Below are positions 27,174 through 35,885 of a DNA stretch of 44,606 bases, in pieces (the first letter of the stretch is position 1; each line of letters starts with the position of its first letter). The position numbers and the translations under genes are program-made. The notes under the pieces were generated by a model. It ran no database searches. It was given only the letters and a program-made list of their open reading frames with translations, and was not told where the DNA came from. The DNA comes from Betaproteobacteria bacterium. Its GTDB lineage: Bacteria > Pseudomonadota > Gammaproteobacteria > Burkholderiales > SG8-39. Where the stretch lies: NCBI GenBank assembly GCA_016234705.1, contig JACRAS010000198.1, positions 1 through 44,606 on the forward strand. Reading direction: 5' to 3'.

Positions 27174-27805
27174 TCTCCTGTCCCAGGTGCCGGCGCCCGA
27201 TCGAAGGCGAGGAAGTCTACATCTGCTGCGCCAACCTCGAGCTCAGGTGGAGGTGCGTCGCTTGCGGCAAGGTGAGCGAGGGCTTCGCTTTTCCCTATGG
27301 CATGTGCCCGCATTGCAAAGGCAAGCTCGATCTGTTCGAGCGCGGGCCGATAGCCGACACCAAAGGCCTAGCCGCGATCCGCGCGGCGTTCGAGATCGAA
27401 CTCGGCGGCCACGCCTTCTACCGGCGCGCGGCCACGGAGTCGAAGGACCCGCCGCTGCGGGAGCTCTTCGGCCGTTTCGCCGCGATGGAGCAGGAGCACA
27501 TGGAGACCTTGTCCAAGCGTTACCACGCGGATCTGCCGCAGCCGGCCGAGGACTTCCAGATCGATCACGCGGCCATCTTTGCCGGTGTGGAGCGCAAGCC
27601 CGAGGATCCGGCCAACCTGTTTCGCATCGCCATCGCCTTCGAGGAGCGGGCGGTGAAGTTCTTCAGCGAGCAGGGCGCGCAGGCACCGGAGGGCTCGGTC
27701 GAGAAAGATCTGTACAAGGAATTCGCCGCCGAGGAGCGCGAGCATGTGGCGCTGCTGACTACCGAATACGAGCGCTGGAAGGCCGGCAAGGCCGGGCTTC
27801 TGTAG
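27170..27805 (+). CDS. Rubrerythrin-like diiron protein with N-terminal zinc ribbons
   Basis: The 211-aa product has three CxxC pairs at the N-terminus (Cys4/7, Cys29/32, Cys46/49), resembling rubredoxin or zinc-ribbon modules, then a ferritin-like four-helix domain. Likely diiron ligands are Glu75 or Glu77 (FEIELGGHAFY), Glu107 with His110 (EQEH), Glu158/159 (FEERAVKFF) and Glu188/189 with His192 (AEEREH). Rubrerythrins reduce hydrogen peroxide in anaerobes. Here the metal-ribbon part precedes the diiron domain, the reverse of classical rubrerythrin. It is coupled to the flavoprotein upstream by ATGA and sits before nifJ, so protection of PFOR from oxidants is a reasonable inference. Confidence 0.85.
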   Translation: MISCPRCRRPIEGEEVYICCANLELRWRCVACGKVSEGFAFPYGMCPHCKGKLDLFERGPIADTKGLAAIRAAFEIELGGHAFYRRAATESKDPPLRELFGRFAAMEQEHMETLSKRYHADLPQPAEDFQIDHAAIFAGVERKPEDPANLFRIAIAFEERAVKFFSEQGAQAPEGSVEKDLYKEFAAEEREHVALLTTEYERWKAGKAGLL

Positions 27806-27832
27806 CGGCACGCGGGCAGCAAGGAGAACAAC

Positions 27833-27853
27833 ATGATGGAAAGGAAACCATGA
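27833..27853 (+). CDS. Possible 6-codon leader ORF before nifJ
   Basis: ATG ATG GAA AGG AAA CCA TGA encodes MMERKP. It follows AAGGAGAACAAC, the strongest ribosome site in the neighbourhood, and its stop overlaps the nifJ ATG as ATGA. Its own codons contain GGAAAGGAAA, which serves as the nifJ ribosome site. It could raise nifJ translation by coupling, or be a chance arrangement. Confidence 0.35.
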   Translation: MMERKP

Positions 27854-30800
27854 GCACACGCCTGGCCGTCCTCGAAGGCAACGAGGCCGCTGCACGCATC
27901 GCCCACCTCACCAACGAGGTGATCGCGATCTACCCCATCACCCCGTCATCGGGCATGGGCGAGTTTGCCGACGCGTGGTCGGCCGCCGGACAGAAGAACC
28001 TCTGGGGTGTGGTGCCGGAGGTCATCGAGATGCAAAGCGAAGCCGGCGCCGCAGGCGCCGTGCACGGCGCGCTGCAAGCGGGCGCGCTCACCACGACATT
28101 CACCGCTTCGCAGGGTCTGTTGTTGATGCTTCCCAACATGTTCAAGATCGCGGGCGAACTCACGCCTGCGGTGTTTCACATCGCGGCGCGCACGCTGGCC
28201 ACGCACGCGCTTTCCATCTTCGGCGACCACAGCGACGTGATGGCCGCGAGGACGACAGGCTGGGCCATGCTCGCCTCCGCCAATGTGCAGGAGACGCAGG
28301 ACATGGCCATGATCGCGCAGATGGCGACACTGCGTTCGCGCATTCCGTTCATGCATTTTTTCGACGGATTTCGCACCAGCCACGAGGTGAACAAGCTCGA
28401 GCTGCTGTTCGAGGAAGAGGTGCGCCAACTGATCGACGAAGAACTGGTCACGGCGCATCGCGCGCGCGCGCTCAACCCGGACCAGCCCGTGCTGCGCGGC
28501 TCGTCGCAGAATCCGGACGTGTTTTTCCAGGCGCGCGAAGCGTGCAACCTGTTCTATATGGCGGTGCCGGGTATCGTGCAGCAAGCCATGGACCGGTTCG
28601 CCAAGCTCACCCGTCGTCACTACCGGCTGTTCGATTACCAGGGCGCCGCCGATGCCGAGCGGGTGCTGGTGCAGATGGGCTCCGGCGTCGGCGCTTCCGG
28701 CGAAGCGGTCCGGGCCCTGGTCGCCCGCGGCGAGAAAGTGGGCCTCCTGACCGTGCGGCTGTACCGGCCGTTTGACACCGAAGCCGTTGTCGCGGCGCTG
28801 CCGCGCAGCGTGCGCGCCATCGCCGTGCTCGATCGCACCAAGGAGCCGGGCGCGGTCGGCGAGCCCATGTATCAGGACATCGTCACCGCCCTGGTCGAAG
28901 CCTGGCCGCAGGACCTCGCCATGCCCAAAGTCATCGGCGGCCGCTACGGCTTGTCGTCCAAGGAGTATACGCCGGCCATGGCCAAGGCTGCGCTGGACGA
29001 ACTGTCGAAACCGCAGCCCAAGCGTCATTTCACCGTGGGGATAGTGGACGACGTCACGCGCCTGTCGCTGGCGGTGGACGAGAGCTTCGGCACCGAAGCC
29101 GAAGACGTCACCTGTGCGGTGTTCTACGGTCTGGGCGCGGACGGCACTGTCGGAGCGACCAAGAACTCGGTGAAGATCATCGGCGAGAATACGCCGCTCC
29201 ACGCGCAGGGCTACTTTGTGTATGACAGCAAAAAATCGGGCGCGATCACCATATCGCACCTGCGCTTCGGGCCAAGACCGATCGAATCCACCTACCTGAT
29301 CCGCCAGGCCGACTTCGTCGCCTGCCACCAGTTCGAGTTCATGGAGAAGCTCGACGTGCTCGCGCTCGCCCGTCCGGGCGCGACCTTCCTCCTGAACAGC
29401 CCCTACGGACCCGACGAAGTATGGGACAAGCTCCCGCGCGAGACACAGGAGCAGATCCTCGCCAAAAACCTCAAAATGTACGTAGTCGACGCGCTGACGG
29501 TGGCGAAGGAAGCCGGCCTCGCGGGCCGCATCAACACCGTCACCCAGGCGTGCTTTTTCGCCATTTCCGGCATCCTGCCGCGCGAAGAGGCGATCGAGAA
29601 AATCAAGTACTCGATCCGCAAGACCTACGGCAAGCGCGGCGAATCCGTGCTGAGCCGCAACTTTGCCGCCGTGGACCAGTCGCTCGCCGCGCTGCGCGAA
29701 GTGCAGGTGCCCGGCCGGGCCGACTCGGCACTGCGCCGCCGGCCGGTGGTGCCGCGCGTGGCCCCGGATTTCGTCCAGCGCGTCACCGCGATGATGCTCG
29801 ACGGCAAGGGCGACCTGCTGCCGGTGTCGGCGCTGCCGCTCGACGGCACCTTTCCCACCGCGACTTCGCAATGGGAAAAGCACAGCATCGCCCACGAGAT
29901 TCCGATCTGGGATGAAGCCATCTGCACGCAATGCGCCTTATGCCCGCTGGCCTGCCCGCACGCGGCCATCCGCATGAATGCTTATCCGACCGAACAATTA
30001 AAAGGGGCGCCGGAGGGCTTCAAGAGCGTGCCCTGGAGGAGCAAGGACACCCCCGCGCTCGACGGCTGGGCCTACACCCTGCAGGTGGCGCCAGACGATT
30101 GCACCGGCTGCGGCATTTGCGTGGACATCTGCCCGACCCGCAGCAAGGAGGTGGTGAAGCGCAAAGCAATCAACATGGAGCCCAAGCTCGATCACCTCGA
30201 GGCCGAGCGGCGCAACTACGAGTTCTATCTCACCTTGCCCGAGACGCGCCCGCCGTGGGACACGATCGATCCGCTCAAAGGCTCGCAGTTGCGCCTGCCC
30301 TTGTTCGAATACTCGGGCGCCTGCGCCGGCTGCGGCGAAACGCCGTATCTGAAGCTGCTGTCGCAGCTCTACGGCGATCACCTGCTGGTGGCCAACGCCA
30401 CCGGTTGCTCGTCGATCTATGGCGGCAACCTGCCCTCGACACCGTGGGCGCGGAACAGCGACGGCCAGGGACCGGCGTGGGCCAACAGCCTGTTCGAGGA
30501 CAACGCCGAGTTCGGGTTGGGCATGCGCCTCGCGCTCGACGCGCAACGCGACCTGGCGCAGGCGCTGGTGCGCGAACTGCGCGCGGAAGTCGGCGAGGGG
30601 CTGTCCGTCATGCTGGTTGAAGCACCACAGGAGTCCGACCGGCAAATTCGCGAGCAACGCGAGCGCGTGAGGGAGCTCAAGACGATCCTGTCGCGGCTCG
30701 GCTCCCCGCGAGCGCAGCAACTGCTGGCCGTCGCCGACAGCCTGATCACGCGCAGCGTGTGGATCGTCGGCGGCGACGGCTGGGCCTACGACATCGGCTA

Positions 30801-31488
30801 CGGCGGGCTCGACCACGTGCTCGCCTCGGGGCGCAACGTCAACATCCTGGTGCTCGACACCGAGGTGTACAGCAACACCGGCGGACAGGCGTCGAAGTCC
30901 ACGCAGCGCGGCGCGGTGGCGAAGTTCGCCGCCGCCGGCAAGGCCTCGGGCAAGAAGGATCTGGGCATGATCGCCATGGCTTACGGCAACGTCTACGTCG
31001 CCCAGGTAGCGATGGGCGCGAACCCGATGCACACCGTGCGCACCTTCCAGGAAGCGGCATCCTGGCCGGGGCCGTCGCTGATCATCGCCTACAGCCAATG
31101 CATCGCGCACGGCATCGACATGGCTACCGGCATGAGCCACCAACGCGAAGCGGTCAAAAGCGGCTACCTGACCCTGTACCACTACGACCCGCGACTGGGA
31201 ATGGGCGGCGCCACTCAGCCGCTGAAGCTCGATTCGCGCAAGCCGACGATGCCGGTGGAGCGCTTCACCATGAAAGAGGGCCGCTACGCCATGCTCGCCC
31301 AGGCCGACCCGGAACGGGCCAAGCAGTTGACGATCGCGGCGCAGGCCGATGCCGACGCGCGCTGGCGGCTGTACGAGCAGATGGCCGGCGTGCACCGTAG
31401 CGTGACCGAGGACGGCGAATCCGCAGTGGGCAGCAGCGACGCGGCGCCCGCAGCGGCAGCGCCGGCTTCCAAGGAGGTACAATCATGA
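27850..31488 (+). CDS. nifJ: Pyruvate:ferredoxin (flavodoxin) oxidoreductase, single-chain
   Basis: The 1212-aa protein is a full-length homodimeric PFOR. Domain I has YPITPSSGMGEFAD (near residue 28) and EMQSEAGAAGAVHGAL. A gamma-type domain begins around residue 420 (TCAVFYGLGADGTVGATKNS). Two [4Fe-4S] ferredoxin motifs follow: CTQCALCPLACP near 691 and CTGCGICVDICP near 750. The TPP domain includes CAGCGE near 825, NATGCSSIYGG, and GDGWAYDIGYGGLD near 975. It converts pyruvate and CoA to acetyl-CoA, CO2 and reduced ferredoxin or flavodoxin. ATG at 27850 follows GGAAAGGAAACC; the frame runs further upstream as a shadow. The C-terminal ~25 residues are an Ala-rich extension. No nif genes are nearby, so a fermentative role is more likely than nitrogenase support. 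Confidence 0.97.
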   Translation: MSTRLAVLEGNEAAARIAHLTNEVIAIYPITPSSGMGEFADAWSAAGQKNLWGVVPEVIEMQSEAGAAGAVHGALQAGALTTTFTASQGLLLMLPNMFKIAGELTPAVFHIAARTLATHALSIFGDHSDVMAARTTGWAMLASANVQETQDMAMIAQMATLRSRIPFMHFFDGFRTSHEVNKLELLFEEEVRQLIDEELVTAHRARALNPDQPVLRGSSQNPDVFFQAREACNLFYMAVPGIVQQAMDRFAKLTRRHYRLFDYQGAADAERVLVQMGSGVGASGEAVRALVARGEKVGLLTVRLYRPFDTEAVVAALPRSVRAIAVLDRTKEPGAVGEPMYQDIVTALVEAWPQDLAMPKVIGGRYGLSSKEYTPAMAKAALDELSKPQPKRHFTVGIVDDVTRLSLAVDESFGTEAEDVTCAVFYGLGADGTVGATKNSVKIIGENTPLHAQGYFVYDSKKSGAITISHLRFGPRPIESTYLIRQADFVACHQFEFMEKLDVLALARPGATFLLNSPYGPDEVWDKLPRETQEQILAKNLKMYVVDALTVAKEAGLAGRINTVTQACFFAISGILPREEAIEKIKYSIRKTYGKRGESVLSRNFAAVDQSLAALREVQVPGRADSALRRRPVVPRVAPDFVQRVTAMMLDGKGDLLPVSALPLDGTFPTATSQWEKHSIAHEIPIWDEAICTQCALCPLACPHAAIRMNAYPTEQLKGAPEGFKSVPWRSKDTPALDGWAYTLQVAPDDCTGCGICVDICPTRSKEVVKRKAINMEPKLDHLEAERRNYEFYLTLPETRPPWDTIDPLKGSQLRLPLFEYSGACAGCGETPYLKLLSQLYGDHLLVANATGCSSIYGGNLPSTPWARNSDGQGPAWANSLFEDNAEFGLGMRLALDAQRDLAQALVRELRAEVGEGLSVMLVEAPQESDRQIREQRERVRELKTILSRLGSPRAQQLLAVADSLITRSVWIVGGDGWAYDIGYGGLDHVLASGRNVNILVLDTEVYSNTGGQASKSTQRGAVAKFAAAGKASGKKDLGMIAMAYGNVYVAQVAMGANPMHTVRTFQEAASWPGPSLIIAYSQCIAHGIDMATGMSHQREAVKSGYLTLYHYDPRLGMGGATQPLKLDSRKPTMPVERFTMKEGRYAMLAQADPERAKQLTIAAQADADARWRLYEQMAGVHRSVTEDGESAVGSSDAAPAAAAPASKEVQS

Positions 31489-32492
31489 GCGCCGATCTGC
31501 GCAGCCGCTATCTGGGCCTAGAGCTCAGGAATCCCATCGTGGCCGCTGCCTCGCCCATGACCAGTTCGATCGAAAGCCTCAAGCGGCTGGAGGACGCCGG
31601 CATTGCCGCCGTGGTGCTGCCGTCGCTGTTCGAGGAGCAGATCGAGCATGAGGAGATGGCCACCCACAACCTGATGCTGTCGGGAACCGAGCTATCGCCG
31701 GAAGCGCGCGGCTTCTTTCCCGAAATGCAGAACTACAACACCGGTCCCGACAAGTATCTGAAGCTGATCAGCGAGGCGAAGACGGCGCTCTCGGTGCCGG
31801 TGATACCCAGCCTGAACGGCCACACGCCGGGCGGCTGGACGCAGATCGCGAAGCTGTTCGAGCAGGCCGGCGCCGACGCGATCGAACTGAACATCTACTT
31901 TCTCGCTACCGACCCCGAAGACACAAGCACCGAAATCGAGAATCGCTACCTCGACCTGGTGGCCTCGGTGAGCAGCATGGTTTCGATTCCAGTGGCGGTG
32001 AAGGTGTCCCCCTACTTCAGCGCCATGGCCAATATGGCGGCTCGGCTCGCCGGCGCCGGCGCTTCGGGCCTGGTGCTGTTCAACCGATTCGTGCAGCCCG
32101 ACATCCTGCTGGACGAACTCGAGGTGGCGCCACATCTCGTCCTTTCCACGTCGGACGAACTGCGCCTGGCGCTGCGCTGGATCGCCATCCTGCGAGGTCG
32201 CGTACAGGCGAGCCTCGCGGCCACCGGCGGTGCGCATACCCCGGAGGACGTTTTGAAGCTGCTATTGGCCGGCGCCGATTGCGTCATGATCGCCAGCAGC
32301 CTGCTGCGCCGGGGACCGGCCCATGTCGCCACCCTGGTGAGCGGCGTCGAAAAATGGATGACCGAGCGCGAGTATTCCTCGATCGAGCAACTGAAAGGCT
32401 CACTCAGTCAGCAGGCCTGTCCCGACCCGGCCGCCTTCGAGCGAAACAATTACATGAAGGCGCTGATGTCCTATACCGGCGATTCGGTTTAG
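31485..32492 (+). CDS. Dihydroorotate dehydrogenase-like flavoprotein of the PFOR operon
   Basis: The 335-aa TIM-barrel protein resembles PyrD: LGLELRNPIVAAASPMTSS (residues 10-28), SLNGHTPGGWTQIAKLFEQA, ADAIELNIYF, VAVKVSPYFS and ASLAATGGAHTPEDVLK with the FMN-phosphate GG motif. It differs from true dihydroorotate dehydrogenase in the substrate region (IYFLATDPEDTS in place of the usual NCSCPN type). Such proteins recur next to nifJ in proteobacteria and cyanobacteria, with unknown substrate. The start overlaps nifJ by 4 nt. It may take electrons from the Nfn-like protein, whose N-terminal half is PyrK-related; that pairing is an inference. Confidence 0.88.
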   Translation: MSADLRSRYLGLELRNPIVAAASPMTSSIESLKRLEDAGIAAVVLPSLFEEQIEHEEMATHNLMLSGTELSPEARGFFPEMQNYNTGPDKYLKLISEAKTALSVPVIPSLNGHTPGGWTQIAKLFEQAGADAIELNIYFLATDPEDTSTEIENRYLDLVASVSSMVSIPVAVKVSPYFSAMANMAARLAGAGASGLVLFNRFVQPDILLDELEVAPHLVLSTSDELRLALRWIAILRGRVQASLAATGGAHTPEDVLKLLLAGADCVMIASSLLRRGPAHVATLVSGVEKWMTEREYSSIEQLKGSLSQQACPDPAAFERNNYMKALMSYTGDSV

Positions 32493-32572
32493 ACGGCGCG
32501 GCGTCTAACCTGACTCCCTACCCGCCGGCATTCGCGCGTTGGCGCGCCGCTGCGCTGCGTCGAAAACCCGTT

Positions 32573-33856
32573 CTATTTCGCGTACAACAGGTTGGGAAGC
32601 CACATCGCGATAGCGGGGACATAGGTGACCAGAAGCAGGAACGCGATCATCACCGCAATCCACGGCGCGCACGCCAACGTGACCTCGGTCAGTCCCATCT
32701 TGGCGATGCCGCTGGCGACGTAAAGATTCAATCCCACCGGCGGCGTGATCATGCCGATTTCCATGTTGATGGTGAACACGATCCCGAGGTGCACCGGATC
32801 GATGCCGAGCGTCATTGCCACCGGAAACAGAATCGGCGCGAGCAGCAGCGTAATCGACGACGGCTCCATGAAATTTCCCGCGATCAGGAGCAGGATGTTG
32901 AGAACGATCAAAAACATCCACGGCTCCATTCCCTTCGCCGCGACCCAGAGCGCGATATCCTGCGGGATGTTCTCCGCCGTGAGCAGGAACGAAAACAGGA
33001 TCGCGTTGGTGATGATGTAGAGCAGCATCGCGCTCATGTTGGCCGAATCGATCAGCACCCGCGGCACGTCCCGCAGCCGCAGGTCCTTGTAGATGTACAC
33101 CGCGACCACGAAAGCGTAGACCGCGCTCATCGCCGCCGCTTCGGTCGGCGTGAACGCGCCGCCGTAGATGCCGCCGATCACGACGACGATCAGCAGCAGG
33201 CCCCAGATGCATTCGCGAAACGCGAGCAGCACTTCCTTCAGATTCGCGCGCGGCTGGGTCGGGTAGCCTTTGCGCTTCGCCACCACCCAGGTCACCAGCA
33301 TCAGCAACGCCGCCAGCAGAATGCCGGGAATGATGCCGGCGATGAACAGCTTACCGATGCTGGTATTGGTCGCCACGCCGTAGATGATCATGACGATCGA
33401 AGGTGGAATCAGGATTCCAAGCGCTCCCGCGGTGCCGATCACGCCGACGCCGAAGCTCTTCGGATAGCCTTGCTGCACCATCGCCGGAATGACCATCGAG
33501 CCGATCGCGACCACCGTCGCCGGGCTGGAGCCCGATACCGCCGCGAACAGCGCGCACGCCAGCACGCCGGCGAGCGCGAGGCCGCCGCTCAGGTGCCCGA
33601 CCAGCGCGTTGGCGAAGCGGATCATGCGCTTGGCAACGCCGCCATGGGTAAGGAAATTCCCGGCGAGAATGAAAAACGGGATTGCCATGATGGCGAACTG
33701 GTCGAGCCCGGTAAACAGCCGCTGCGACACGATCTCGACAGGCATGGTGGTCAGGGTGAACAGGAACGCCAGCACGGTCAGGCCAAGCGCGATCGAGATC
33801 GGCATCCCCGTCAGCAGCAAGGCGATCAGCAGCACGAAAATAATGATCCCGTTCAT
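32573..33856 (-). CDS. dctM: TRAP transporter large permease subunit (DctM)
   Basis: The 427-aa inner-membrane protein has about 12 hydrophobic helices with the DctM signatures GMPISIALGL near the start, SGSSPATVVAIGSMVIPAM (about 107-125), GTAGALGILIPPSIVMIIYG and NMEIGMITPPVGLNLYVASG. It drives sodium-coupled uptake of carboxylates. ATG at 33856 overlaps dctQ by 4 nt. The 80-bp convergent gap to the DHOD-like gene has no clear terminator. Confidence 0.95.
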   Translation of the reverse strand: MNGIIIFVLLIALLLTGMPISIALGLTVLAFLFTLTTMPVEIVSQRLFTGLDQFAIMAIPFFILAGNFLTHGGVAKRMIRFANALVGHLSGGLALAGVLACALFAAVSGSSPATVVAIGSMVIPAMVQQGYPKSFGVGVIGTAGALGILIPPSIVMIIYGVATNTSIGKLFIAGIIPGILLAALLMLVTWVVAKRKGYPTQPRANLKEVLLAFRECIWGLLLIVVVIGGIYGGAFTPTEAAAMSAVYAFVVAVYIYKDLRLRDVPRVLIDSANMSAMLLYIITNAILFSFLLTAENIPQDIALWVAAKGMEPWMFLIVLNILLLIAGNFMEPSSITLLLAPILFPVAMTLGIDPVHLGIVFTINMEIGMITPPVGLNLYVASGIAKMGLTEVTLACAPWIAVMIAFLLLVTYVPAIAMWLPNLLYAK

Positions 33857-34392
33857 TTCGTCAGCCCTTCGACGTGGGCGGGATTATGCGAAGGCAGGAA
33901 GCCGGTTCTGAGAAAATTCCATGCCACCTGCAGAAAGCGGTAGCACATGAGCGAGGACCCGAGCGGGATCGCAAGGTAGACGATCCACATCGGCAGTTCC
34001 AGGTCCGGCGACACCTGACCGCTCGCCTGAACGTGATAGACGAACTTCGCGCCCAGGTAGGCGATGATCGAGGTGAACGTCGCCCCGGAGAGCAGGCCGA
34101 AGACGATCCAGAAGCGGCGCTTTTTCTCCGGCAACAGGTTGATCAGCACGTCGACGCCGACGTGGATGCCGGTGCGCACGCCATAGGCGGCGCCGAACTT
34201 CGCCATCCAGATAAACAGATAGATGCACAGTTCCTGCGCCCAGATGAGGTCGACATGGCGCGTAAACTGCCAGACCCAGGAAATCGAGGAGGTATAGCGC
34301 TGCAGCACCGCCAGGAAGATGATGATGGTGGACGCCGCCATCAACGTGGCGATCAGCCACTCCTCGAGGTGGTCGAGAAACCGGTTGAACAC
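33853..34392 (-). CDS. dctQ: TRAP transporter small permease subunit (DctQ)
   Basis: The 179-aa membrane protein has four predicted helices with the DctQ features WAQELCIYLFIWMAKFGAAY and VRTGIHVGVDVLI (residues about 50-85). It bridges the binding protein and DctM. The start is GTG (34392), preceded by GGGAGGAGTTAGC. The 97-bp gap to dctP is very GC-rich with overlapping inverted repeats (for example GCCGCCCGGCGGC at 34407-34419), a structure that could lower permease expression relative to the binding protein. Confidence 0.92.
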   Translation of the reverse strand: MFNRFLDHLEEWLIATLMAASTIIIFLAVLQRYTSSISWVWQFTRHVDLIWAQELCIYLFIWMAKFGAAYGVRTGIHVGVDVLINLLPEKKRRFWIVFGLLSGATFTSIIAYLGAKFVYHVQASGQVSPDLELPMWIVYLAIPLGSSLMCYRFLQVAWNFLRTGFLPSHNPAHVEGLTK

Positions 34393-34489
34393 GCTAACTC
34401 CTCCCTGCCGCCCGGCGGCACTCGCCGCTACCGCCGGTACTGCGGCCGCAACGCCGTGCCCGGCGGCGGCCGCCCCTCATGCAGACGTT

Positions 34490-35503
34490 TTATTTTCTCG
34501 CCTTGGCGACGTCCTGCGCCGTCTTGTAGATCGCCTGGATGGTATCCTTGCCCACGACGCCTTCATACTGCTGGTGCAGCGGCAGCATGGCCTTTTGCCA
34601 GACCAGGCGCTCAGCCGCGGGCAGGACGTAGATCTCGGTAGTCTTGGCGGCTTTGATTTTCTCGAACGCGTCGTCGTTTTCCTTCTGCGCGATGTCGCGC
34701 TCGTATTTCGTCGCCTCGGCCATCGCGGCTTGCAGCGCCTTGTGGATGTCCGGCGGCAGGCCATCCCACCATTTCTTGTTCACGATCACGGCATAGGCGA
34801 CGAGGCCATGGTCGGACACCGTCGCGTGCTTCTGCACCTCGTGCATCTTCTGCGTGTACATGTTCGACCAGGGGTTCTCGGTGCCGTCCACCACGCCCTG
34901 CTGCAACGCGGTGTACACCTCTGAGAAGGCCATCGACTGCGGTATCGCGCCGAGCTGCTTCATCTGGCCCTCGAGCACCTTGGACGACTGGATGCGCATC
35001 TTCAGGCCGCTGAAGCTCTCTACCGAGCGCAAGGGCTTGTTGGCGCTCATCTGCTTGAAGCCGTTGTCCCAGTAGGCAAGGCCGACGATGCCCTTGGCTT
35101 CCAGCATCTTGAGCAGCCCCTGGCCGATCGGCCCGTCCATGACCGAATACAGGGTGGCTTTGTCGGGGAACATGTAGGGCAGGTCGAACACCTCGAACTG
35201 GCGCACACCCAGCGGGCCGAACTTGGAAACCGAGGGCGCGAGCATGTGCACCGAGCCGATCTGCAGCGCCTCCATTTCTTCGCGATCCTTGTACAGCGAA
35301 CTGTTGGGATAGACATCGACCTTCACCCGCCCGCCGGTTTTCTGCTCGGCCAGTTCCTTGAACTTGAGCGCGCCCTTGCCCTTGGGGGTATTCTCGGCGA
35401 CGACATGGCTGAACTTGATCGGGATCGGCTGCTGGGCATGCGCCGCGCCAAGCGACAGCGCCGCAGCCAGGATTGCGGGTACGAACTTGCTTTTCAGGTT
35501 CAT
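34490..35503 (-). CDS. dctP: TRAP transporter solute-binding protein (DctP family)
   Basis: The 337-aa periplasmic protein has a signal peptide cleaved after GAAHA near residue 23. Conserved segments are IKFSHVVAENTPKGKGALKF, GSVHMLAPSVSKFGP, the carboxylate-binding Arg in GLKMRIQSSKVLE and VYTALQQGVVDGTENPWSNM. This pattern fits the C4-dicarboxylate (DctP/DctB) branch, so succinate, fumarate or malate are the likeliest ligands. That would suit the fumarate reductase nearby. ATG at 35503 follows GAGGAGGGTTCC. Confidence 0.93.
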   Translation of the reverse strand: MNLKSKFVPAILAAALSLGAAHAQQPIPIKFSHVVAENTPKGKGALKFKELAEQKTGGRVKVDVYPNSSLYKDREEMEALQIGSVHMLAPSVSKFGPLGVRQFEVFDLPYMFPDKATLYSVMDGPIGQGLLKMLEAKGIVGLAYWDNGFKQMSANKPLRSVESFSGLKMRIQSSKVLEGQMKQLGAIPQSMAFSEVYTALQQGVVDGTENPWSNMYTQKMHEVQKHATVSDHGLVAYAVIVNKKWWDGLPPDIHKALQAAMAEATKYERDIAQKENDDAFEKIKAAKTTEIYVLPAAERLVWQKAMLPLHQQYEGVVGKDTIQAIYKTAQDVAKARK

Positions 35504-35730
35504 GGAACCCTCCTCACGTTGAATTACCAGTCTATGCTGCCACAACCGAACCTGACAAGCTTGCGCTAAATCAAAAAACCGATAACAGCCGGGCCGGACG
35601 AGCCGGAAGCAAACGTCTAGCTTGATGAAAATTATTTCGGGATTGATGCTGACGGCCCGCGCAGGTGCCCCAAATTCGCCCCGGGGGAGTCTCTGCGGAC
35701 CCTTGTTTCATCGATCTATCCGGAGCAATT

Positions 35731-35807
35731 TGGTAGGCGCGATTGGACTCGAACCAACGACCCCCACCATGTCAAGGTGATGCTCTAACCAGCTGAGCTA
35801 CGCGCCT
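35731..35807 (-). tRNA. tRNA-Val (anticodon GAC)
   Basis: The 77-nt minus-strand sequence folds with acceptor AGGCGCG/CGCGCCT, D-arm TAGCTCAGCTGGTTAGAGCA, anticodon loop TTGACAT giving GAC, T-arm GTTGGTTCGAGTCCAAT and an encoded CCA (35733-35731). The 227-bp gap between it and dctP (35504-35730) shows no other gene. Confidence 0.97.
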
Positions 35808-35885
35808 AAGAAGAACGCGCATTCTATCGCAACGCCGTGAGCGGTACAAACGGCGCGCGGCAGGCGGGTGTAAACCGATACCCAC

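Noticed and set aside
27946-31482. Very long antisense frames of 661 and 494 codons opposite nifJ
   Set aside because: High GC gives long antisense open frames; composition is His/Arg/Gly-rich and without motifs, while the plus strand encodes complete PFOR.
32279-33943. Plus-strand frame of 554 codons opposite dctM
   Set aside because: Charged low-complexity shadow (runs of R, H, D, Q) of a membrane-protein gene.
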